Positions 25,212-33,905 of a stretch of 64,000 nucleotides of DNA are shown piece after piece (position 1 is the stretch's first letter; every line of letters starts with the position of its first letter). A model generated the notes under the pieces. The model ran no database searches and was not told the origin of the DNA. It was given only the letters and a program-made list of their open reading frames with translations. The position numbers and the translations under genes are program-made. The DNA is from Annona cherimola. Its lineage: Eukaryota > Streptophyta > Magnoliopsida > Magnoliales > Annonaceae. The stretch lies in assembly GCA_030490835.1 (NCBI GenBank), contig CM059974.1:4533501-4597500 (forward strand). Direction: 5' to 3'.

Positions 25212-27211
25212 GTTATCTAATTTTACCGTGAATATTCTTTCTTGCATAAGAAGTTAATTGTGGCTGCCAAGGCAAGGACCAGTCATGGCACAGAGCAGTG
25301 CTCAAATATCGCATTTGGAATTTTAGATGAAAGCGGTTAATCTCTCTTGATAAATGGATAAGATTTTGTTGTATCTCTTAAATGAGGTTTCCTTTAGATG
25401 GGTGGAGTTTGTTGTTTTCAAGATAGACAAACTTGATATGTAATATCATATGTGACGATGTATAATGTACAATCTAACAAAAACAAATTAATTGCAATGG
25501 ATGTATTTGGTTGAAGGAGTTCATCTCTTTGATATTGGTTTGTTAGGTTTCATAGACTTAATTTGTAATATAAGTTAACAAATATAATATTACAAGTAAA
25601 ATTTCAGTTGGAACAGCCAAAAAAAGCTAATTATGGTGGCATTAGTTAATCACAGTGAGTTACCGCGAGGTGTTATGTTTTGAGCGTTACTCACTGGAGA
25701 AGGTGGCCAGTTAGATTACGAATTGTTGAAATGGAATATTAGCCAGAGGAGTTGAAATGATCGTGTTCTTTCCCATTTCATCAGAATACAGCACTCTTGG
25801 GTCTCCCTTAGCTAATGCCCTTCTTATGGGGCTTCAATAAAAACAATGAAGAAGAGAAAAAAAAAATGGAAATGGAGACTATAAAAGAGGGAAAAAAAGT
25901 GGGTTTACCAACGTACACACACATCTGTCGCCTCCTTTTGGTTTTACAGAGATTTTGTTCAGGTCTTGAGCTACGTGCATGAATCTGTTCCATTGGTGGT
26001 CTCTTGTTCACATCTCAGATGAAATGCAACGAGACGAGAATAAGATTTAATTTTTCGTTTTCTAAAAATTCTTTTTATTTTAAAAATGACAACCTACTTT
26101 CAATATTTTCAATACAAAATTTCTAAATCTTAGTACGTCATTTCCGATTCTTAACACACAATGGCATTTTTTTACACTTACGTTTCCATCTTATTTTCAT
26201 CCGAGTGCAGCTAGCCGTTTTCAACGGTCCAGATGCTCCACCGCGAAGCCTCTGTGCAATTGCATGTGTTGCTGCGGTTGCATTGTCGGCAGCCGTGAAG
26301 TCGTTTTCTTGGTATCTTCTGTTTCTACACTGCTGCTTCCACCCGTCTGCAAGGCGGTCCCGAACTGGATGGACAAGCAAACACAAAGAAAGTGAAAAAG
26401 GGCGAACTAACAGGAGGTGAGAGGAAACATCCAATGCCGAGCTACTGGACATGACAATCCACGATGATGCCGTAGTATCTTACTGAAAGTAAAAAAGGAT
26501 AAACTAATATAAGGAACGTGGGATTGAAAAAAAATGGATTTAAATGATTTTAAAATTTGAATACAAGTGGAAAATTAAAATTTTTTAAAAATAACCCAAT
26601 AGATAAAAATTGTTCGAAAATATATATAGATTTAATTAGAAATCTAATGTAACAGTCGGTTTATTGAGCAAGTTCTTCTAGGTCCCACCATCCGGAAGTT
26701 CGACGCTGAGGATGCATGAATTTTTTATTATTTTTTTTTTGGATAGAAGCATGCATGCAAATTTGGATGGGCATTCCACGTAGAAAGGAAAGCCCAAATT
26801 CAATATGGGCCTAAACGAAAATTCGGATAGGACAAGATGGCACTGAGCGACCTAGAGTCATGTAATTAATGGGCTATTTGATCAGGTGCTTTGATCCTGT
26901 TGGTGTGAGATAGCATGAGCCCATATGTCAGCCTAAGCCAAAATGATGTTTTCTTTTATATATATATATATATAATATTATCCAAAGTTTACATAATATT
27001 GCAGAAATTTTTTTAGCTTTAATTTTTTTGATGGAATTTTAGCTTTTTTTTAAGATTAAAAAAAGTGATTGGTGTTTGTTTATTATTGAAAATAATATGC
27101 ATATACGAATTCAAAAATGTTAAAATTTAATATGCAAATTAAATACACCTGAATAACATTCTTATGAAAAAAACTTATAAAGTTTTTTAAAAAAATACAC
27201 CTTTTAGCTTA
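25212..27211. other. Intergenic, nothing firmly supported
   Basis: A long stretch with scattered short open frames (for example 25808-26011 and 26138-26452, both minus) lacking domains or codon bias. A TA microsatellite lies at about 26956-26974. Confidence 0.35.
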
Positions 27212-27599
27212 GGATAATGTAGGAGTGCAACTCGGTCCGGGTACCCGCGATTCGATCCGCCGGGTACCCTAATTAGGGTAAGGTCAGTTCCAAGGAATCT
27301 ACCCATGGGGTTGGTTCGGTTTCCTTTGTTAGATGCCCATTCGAATTCGGGTAGGGTTGGTTCCAGTAGCCGGGTACCCGGAACCATCCGGATTTCACAT
27401 AACCTATGATATTTTATAGCGCTTATCAGTTATATCTCATCTAGCTTATCTGATAGACTATCGTCATCTTCACAATTATCACATTATCAAAATCCCAAAT
27501 CATCCCTCATAACATTACCGAAATCCCAAATCGCTAGAACCCTAGAGTTGTCTCCCGCTTATCCCCTTTCCTCTCGATTTTTCCTGGCTCCGTCGCTGC

Positions 27600-27925
27600 A
27601 TCTCTCTCCCTTTCTGGTGTCGATGCTTCCCGGCCCCTCCCTTCCGATGTCGCTTTCTCTCTCACTCTCTTTGTCTATCTCTTTCTCTCTCTCTCTCTCT
27701 CACTCGTTCTCTCTCAATCTCCCTGTCTCTCTCTCTTGATCGATCTCTTTCTATCTCCGTTTCTCTCTCTCGATCAATCTCTCTGTCTTAGTCTTTCTCT
27801 CAATCTCGGTCTCTCTCTGTTTATCTTTCTCTCTTTGACTCTCGATCGATTTTTCCGAGCCTATCTCTCTCTCTCTCTCAGTCTCTCTTTTTATCTCTCT
27901 GTCTCTCTTTGTCTTTCGTTGCAGT
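27600..27925. repeat. CT-rich low-complexity tract inside the hAT element
   Basis: Long runs of CTCTCT broken by GTCTCT and GATCGATCT. The open frames at 27548-27739 and 27736-27933 are Ser-Leu translations of this tract and not genes. It may be captured 5' leader sequence or local expansion. Confidence 0.85.
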
Positions 27926-27958
27926 GTCGATGATTCAAGGTTTCATCTTCCCCTATTG

Positions 27959-28050
27959 AGGATGCTTGTTTATGAGTATCTCAACAATGGGAACTTGCAG
28001 CACCTCACATGAGAGATTCGAATGCATATCAGTCTAGGAACGGCAAAAGG
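27959..28050 (+). pseudogene. Captured receptor-like kinase exon fragment
   Basis: From AGG at 27959 the translation reads RMLVYEYLNNGNLQHLT, a stop (TGA), then EIRMHISLGTAKG. This is the hinge region after kinase subdomain V of plant receptor-like kinases, where the family reads LVYEY-NNGNL ... TWE-RM ... LGTAKGL. The Trp expected before Glu is replaced by the TGA, and several residues between NL and T are missing. The fragment ends at GCAAAAGG|GTATGT, which looks like a retained exon 3' end with its splice donor. It lies wholly inside the hAT element. Confidence 0.75.
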
Positions 28051-28406
28051 GTATGTTTTATTTCTTATGTATATTTATTTAAACTAATTCTCATGTCAAT
28101 TTCCAACATATTGCATGGTACAGATAGCAACAGATTGTTGCATTGCATGTAACACATCGTATAATGTGGCTGGGCAGCTGTGCCGATTAACTGTTGACTC
28201 ATACTCAACTGGTTATATATTTTATTTGTATATATTTATATTAGTAGATGAAGCAGATTACATATTACTTTTGGAACTGATTTAGAACCGAAGCCAAAAT
28301 CGAAACCGACCTTGAAAAACCGTGTAGGGTAACCCAAGAACCGACCCGGTCTAAAATAGGGTAGGGTAGATTCCTACCCGGACCAAGTTGCACCCCTAGG
28401 ATAATG

Positions 28407-29654
28407 TAAGCTCCACATTCCTCCTGAAAATGGGAGAAAGTCTCCCCATAACGGAACTGAACCCCTCGGCAATGGTGCTGGGAAGTTAATCGCCTTGCCA
28501 CATGCGTGCTACCACCTTTGGATACCTTTAAGTTGATAAGTTTCTGTAAACACAAGAGTTGGATTTTAAGTTGCCGAATGTTGCTTGTGGATTCAAATCA
28601 TTCCCCGAATTCGATGGAAGAATGCATCATTGGATTTGGTAAAATACCACTTCGAGTGAAGGCCAAAAATCTCCCTTGAATCATCACCCTTCCCAAATTA
28701 TATTCTAATGAACGGAGCGGGGAGATTTGGTGGTAATATCTACTGGAAAACTATATACAGAAGAAGGAATGCCTTGCGTGGAGCTGGCACGGAAAAGGAG
28801 TTAGAATTTGCAATCATTGTTTTCTTGGTAGGCCAGTAGAAGTCAAATAAACTGTCCCTGTATGCATGCCTGGAATTACTGAATGCAATCTTTTGTGGGT
28901 TAGGCTAAAAACGATATGATACCAGACCTATATTGTAGTGGAATTGATGATCAATTAATGGACCGAATTCAGTGTAATTATCATGTGGGCACAAACAGAA
29001 ACACTACACCAGGTACTTTTGAAGTAGCAATTAGATGTATGAAACATGCATACATTCAATTTTATATTTGAAAGATATGATAACACCACATTTAAATTTT
29101 AAATGGGTTGCATCATTTTGATATGGCATTTTAAGACATGTTCTTCGTCATCGATCTTCTTCCTAAGATAGCCAATGTTGCTGATAAGGTTAGATTTGAA
29201 ATATAATCAAACAAAGGTTTGAATTCATCGACGAAAATTGTGCACCCACGTCATGTAGTTGTAGTCTGCACCACAACAGCCCACGTCCAAAGGGAGTAAA
29301 GAGGAGGGATGGGTGGCCCACTTTTTTCGACAACTCAAGTGATCGGGATTCATTTCTCTTTGCACACGTGTCTTGTCTACTCACTTTTTCGCATGGAAGG
29401 CCAAAAAAATGGACCCAATCTGCCTTTAAAGCGGACTATAATACAGAAAGAGCACCAACCAACAAATCTTCAATTCTCTCTACCTGACCTCCTTTGTTTC
29501 ATCATCGTCTAACACATCTAGACCGTCAAAACCATTCATTCTCATTTCTCATTCGGTAGACTGATCTTTAAAGCTAGTCGTTTCGCCACCCTCAATGTCA
29601 CCGGTCAAATCAACGGTATCACTGCATTTCGAAGAAGTTGGGAATGGCCCTTTC
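28407..29654. other. Intergenic, nothing supported
   Basis: No recognisable coding region or element ends. The open frames at 28265-28555 and 29190-29512 have no identifiable domain. Confidence 0.35.
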
Positions 29655-29940
29655 CAGTGCACTTAGCTGCGTGCATCCAAGTGTAAAATTTAATTTTTAT
29701 TTTTTAAAATTTTTTTACCCAGTTGTTAATATAAGTATATTTAACATGTGTATCGATTTTTATCGTTTTTGAAGATTTTTAGATTTTTTTGAATTTTTAA
29801 ATCCAGAAATATAAAAAAACTCCAAAAAGGGTAAAAATTGATATACATATTAATACACTTAGATTACCAATTACGTAAAAAAAATTAAAATAAAAAAATT
29901 TAAATGCACTTGGATGCATTTAGATATTACTAAAAGAAAC
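29655..29940. mobile_element. Foldback MITE, family A
   Basis: GCATCCAAGTGTAAAATTT at the left pairs with AAATGCACTTGGATGC at the right. The inner part has TAAGTATATTTAACATGTGT, and TATCGATTTTTATCG mirrored as GGTAAAAATTGATATACA. Same core as 11207, 49725 and 59279. Non-coding. Confidence 0.7.
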
Positions 29941-30689
29941 CTATAAATAAAATAACTTCTAAAATTTTAAGGGGCCAATTTTACCCCCTTAGCTTCACAT
30001 ACCTCTGCCACCGCTCCACCTCATCCTCTTCTTATGGATATTTAGTTTATCATAATAAAATTTCAAGATCAAATTTGTTTATAATCTACTTGTAAATTAT
30101 AAGAAAATAGCCATCTAGGTATACTTATGTTCCGTCTAAAGTTCTTTTCGGCTACTTTTTTGTGATTTTAGTATTTTGGAAAATAAATAGATGATTATTC
30201 ATTTTGTATAGGAGCCATAATTATACACGACGAGTCATATATAGACTCTTTATATAATATTTATTTTTATATTTGATTTATTTTGTTTGATTTTTCTCTA
30301 TAAATATGTTTTGTAAGTGTATTTAATAAACATATCAAGTTTTACTATTTTATAATATTTTTATACATTTATTTTTAATTTTAAAAATTAAAATTTAAGA
30401 GCTGAAATTGACTAAAATATGTCTGAAATTGATTTTTTAATAATAATAATAAATATGTAAAAGTATCATAAAATGGAAAAAAAATTCGATAGCTAAAATG
30501 GTAAAAGTCAGTATACGGTATATTCATGAAAAAATTGAAACAGATAACAAACAAAAAATAAAATAATAAATATTGTACATAAGTCAATATATAACTAAGT
30601 TGTGTATAACTAAGATTCTTTGTATGGAGATGGACTATTTTATGAATGAGCCGGCTTCAACTGATTCATGTAACTCCAAATTTTAAAAT
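29941..30689. other. AT-rich intergenic DNA with a probable degenerate family A element
   Basis: Around 30295-30590, TAAGTGTATTTAATAAACAT and later AGTATACGGTATATTCATG give a weak family A-like arrangement. The ends are not resolved and nothing else is supported. Confidence 0.25.
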
Positions 30690-31195
30690 TTAAAATTTGA
30701 TAAAAAATTCAATTCATTTATTATATTTAACATCATTTGCTTAGTTATGAATCCAAGTGTTATTCAATTTCTACATGTAGATAGACCATTTTTGTTCGAA
30801 AATAAATATATTTATGTGTAAATTAGAGAAAATGATTATATATAAATTCACATGTGTATTGAAATGTAGTAATACATTATAGAATCATCTGTCTATGTAA
30901 TAATGATATTTTAAATTGTTTAGATGTTGAAAATACTACTTAAAAAATTGATATTTAACATTAAATTATTTTATTATATTGATTTTATATGTTTGTAGAT
31001 GAGACAGTGATATTAAACAAATAAAATGATTTTTATGATAATATAAATAATGCTAAACATAATAGATAAAGCGAATTTTTCATCAATTATCTAAATGTTG
31101 AAAATAAAAAGAGTTAGATGGAAAGAAAGTTTCACAGAAATTTCCCGTGAAATAATATAATCCATACAAGTTTTCAACGAAAGTGGGCACTTTTT
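30690..31195. repeat. Dispersed repeat of about 500 bp (copy 2)
   Basis: Collinear with 2090-2600: AATTCATTTATTATATT at the start, AAATAAATATATTTATG, TGTAGTAATACATTATAGAA, GATGTTGAAAATACT, and AGTTTCACAGAAATTTCC near the end. No coding potential; class unknown. Confidence 0.45.
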
Positions 31196-32062
31196 TTCTC
31201 TTTTTTCACTGCAGAGAATAAGCGGTGCTCATCTGTAAATAATTAGTTGGATTTGGATCAAACGAAAACCTCAAAATGGACCCAAATTAAAATGAGGAAC
31301 AACGATTTCGGTGCCGTGAATCACAAATTTTTTTTTTATGCATTTAAAAATTCTCGAAGTGGGACCGAATTCTGAGAGGCAGGACCCATTCTGGTTTTAG
31401 GACGATCTCGGCCGTTGGATCGACAGAGCGCGCGATGTGGCGAAGGCGAGAACCGAGAGGGAAGAAATAATACGAGGACCTTTACCTCTACTCACCGTGC
31501 ACGCACCATGCAAGTGAGAGAATAAACGGTGTGGATCACCAAACAGATGGGGGGTGGGCCACGACTACCTATGATTTCGTGCAGAGCTGTACGGCCCAAC
31601 AAACCCAAAACCAAACCGCACCAGAAAACCCAAGGGGAGGAGGAGGGATCGAGAGCAAGGAAACCTCATGTATATATGCATGCATGCATCCATGCGGCCG
31701 GATATTCCGCGACCCGGGTTAACAGTCTCCCAACTACAAGCAAAGTAGGCCCCACGTACATAATTTCAGGCCTTTTAATTAGCATTATATACACTAAGAA
31801 CATTTTTCAAATACTTCACACTCGGAGAAAACAACCCTAAATTCTCCCTTCAGCGGAGGGATCATAAATCCAATTCCCACAACGGAAGAAATGAACCAGG
31901 CCAATCTTATGCAGGCCATGTGCATAATTTCATTCTTGAAAGATCGAATTTAACAAATTTTTATCAACACAATATAAACAGATATTCTGGCTGTTCATAA
32001 TAAAAGAAAAAGGCAGAAAATAATCGTCTATTATAAATTTCATAATTTCCCTATAACATAAT
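31196..32062. other. Intergenic DNA left of the LTR element
   Basis: Mixed composition, GC-richer at 31360-31760, with no recognisable gene. Before the retrotransposon inserted, this was contiguous with 45642 onward and so formed distal upstream sequence of the Pumilio gene. The open frames at 31529-31840 have no domain. Confidence 0.35.
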
Positions 32063-33195
32063 TGTTGACACCCCACCCTCGGGGCCCGACGATGGATAAT
32101 TGGACACAAGATTCAAACACAACCAAATTTAGTACAAAAGGAAATTCAAGCAACTAAGCGGGTCATCCCGCACTCAGCCCATACGGAGCGAAGCTCCACT
32201 AAGCCTCGAAGCAGGCTTCTCAACGAATCAAATCCGGCCCACAAAGGCAAATCTCCTACAGGCCACCCCCAACGGGCTCTACAATGCAGCCCAAGCCTCA
32301 AAAGCAGGCTTCCCTACAACTTTGGGCCCCTACAACGGCCCACCCAAAGCCATGGGCTAAGCCAAGCTCTAGCCCACCAAGCCAAGCTTATGGACCAAGT
32401 CCAAAACCAATCAAGAGGCCCAAAGCCCATGACTCAAACTCAAGATCAAGTCCATGGACCAAGTCCATGATCCCACTCAAGCCCAAGCCCATGGACCAAG
32501 TCCATGACCTCAAGGGAGCCCAAAGCCCACTCCACCATCTATAAAAGGAGGAGCTCCCCTCTCATTCCAACACACTTGAAGAGAGGCATCCCAAGGGGAG
32601 GACGGGAGTCTGCAGCAACGCCCCCGGCATCCCGGCTTCCATGCTCTACGCGCTCCACGCCTCTCTTCCCATTTCCCCCTTTCCATCTCTCCCGTTCTCT
32701 TAAACCTTTTTTATTTTCCCCCTTTTACGCCGTGTAAACCGCCTCGGGTTGGCAGATTTCTCCATATTTGCTTCAACCCGTAGGCCGGAACCCATACTCT
32801 GTATTGCTAGTGCCTTATTTCTTTAAATAGGGGCCGATCTCCCTTTAAAGATCGGTGGCGACTCCATTTTCATTGTTTTCTTGTGTGCGTGTTTGAGCTA
32901 ACGCCCCGGCAAGGTGGGTGCACGCGGGTCCGCAGATTCCAGCATAGTACGCTGCCGTTATGCTGCCGGATTTGTGACTTGACCCGTGTACGGAAGCCCC
33001 GTCTTAGCCGTCATGCCGCCAAAATCACGAGAAAACGCCTATATGCCCATTTTTCTAAAACACGTGAGGCCTAACTCATTTTACCCCATTTGAATGCAGG
33101 AAATCCAAGCCCACGTCGCTTTTCAACACGATCCACATTTTTAAGGCCCGGGAAACCATTCCGAGCCCACCGTAGCGCTCACGGCGGGTGCTACA
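32063..33195 (+). repeat. 5' LTR
   Basis: 1133 bp, TG...CA ends; the copy at 44509-45641 is the same length and shows no difference by eye. It includes a TATA box at 32540-32547. The short open frames inside both LTRs (for example 32284-32544 and 44730-44990) are identical in both copies and not considered genes. Confidence 0.97.
32540..32547 (+). promoter_or_regulatory. TATA box of the 5' LTR
   Basis: TATAAAAG about 480 bp into the LTR, followed by a GC-richer stretch. It probably sets the U3/R border near 32570 and drives the genomic transcript. Confidence 0.7.
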
Positions 33196-33198
33196 GCT

Positions 33199-33217
33199 TG
33201 GCGACTCCACTGGGGAC
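33199..33217 (+). other. Primer-binding site
   Basis: TGGCGACTCCACTGGGGAC starts 3 nt after the 5' LTR. It begins with TGG, as required to pair with a tRNA 3' CCA. It resembles the complement of a tRNA-Arg 3' end, as reported for some Tat/Ogre elements; that assignment is from memory. Confidence 0.75.
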
Positions 33218-33561
33218 GGCATTGCAAGTTCACATCGGCACAAGGGGGTCAGAATCTGAAGAATCGAAGCATTTTCCTCGCTGAACAGCGAGTTGCAGAT
33301 GCATTTCCGTCTTCTGGCAGCGAGTTTCTGAAGTTTCTGCCCAAATCGCGCAGAAACCTAAAAAGTTTTTAGGTCCAGAGGCGTCCAGCTCAAAAAAACG
33401 AGCAGAACTCGTGAAGACCTGCTGGATACTGCCTTGTGACTGTTAAGGCACCTAATACGAGCCAAAATGAACAACTTCCAGCAAGAACGAAATTGATTAA
33501 TGTTAAATCCGGCGTAAAATTCACTTCTTTTCCATAACTTGAGTGTTTTCTGGTCACGCTT

Positions 33562-33687
33562 CCAGACACGCTTCAAGCGAACTGGTCTTTCTCCAGACAC
33601 TCTTCAAGCGAACTGGTCATTCTTCCAGACACGCTTCAAGAGAACTGGTCCTTTTCCAGACACGCTTCAAGCGAACTGGTCATTTCT
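33562..33687 (+). repeat. Tandem repeats in the retrotransposon leader, 31-32 bp, four copies
   Basis: The units begin CCAGACACGCTTCAAGCGAA and end CTGGTC plus a T-rich tail of varying length, with a partial fifth unit (CCAGAAACACCTC) after 33687. They lie between primer-binding site and gag. The open frames at 33539-33860 translate this repeat. Confidence 0.9.
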
Positions 33688-33905
33688 CCAGAAACACCTC
33701 AGGCAAACCCGAACCCGTGGACCTCGAACATTCTCACGCGTGGAACTTAAAACCTTTAAAATTTGCAAAGAACACAAAAGGACTCGAACCTCCAAGCATC
33801 CATCCAAAGGTTGATCTCCTTATTATTCGCTTACAAGTACTAATCTCCTTTTTTTATTGATTACTCAGGTTCTTCACCATAGCTCGGGGGCAAAACCAAT
33901 CAACT

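Larger units (their letters stand above)
27212..28406. mobile_element. hAT-type non-autonomous element carrying a host gene fragment (including target duplication)
   Basis: The element body is 27220-28398 (1179 bp). It is flanked by an exact 8-bp direct repeat, GGATAATG, at 27212-27219 and 28399-28406. The terminal inverted repeats are TAGGAGTGCAACTCGGTCC on the left and TAGGGGTGCAACTTGGTCC read inward from the right. Subterminal GGGTACCC and GGGTAGGGT motifs are repeated. An 8-bp duplication with TAGGGGTGCAA ends is characteristic of hAT elements. No transposase frame is present. The interior holds a CT-rich tract and a receptor-kinase exon fragment. Confidence 0.88.

Noticed and set aside
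27548..27933. Ser/Leu-rich frames in the hAT element
   Set aside because: Pure translation of the CT-rich low-complexity tract.
32284..33074. Open frames inside the LTRs (repeated at 44730-45520)
   Set aside because: They are short and lie in the U3/R/U5 layout; identity between copies only reflects LTR identity.
33562..33687. Regular repeats that could suggest a CRISPR-like array
   Set aside because: The units are directly adjacent with no unique spacers, in a plant retrotransposon leader.
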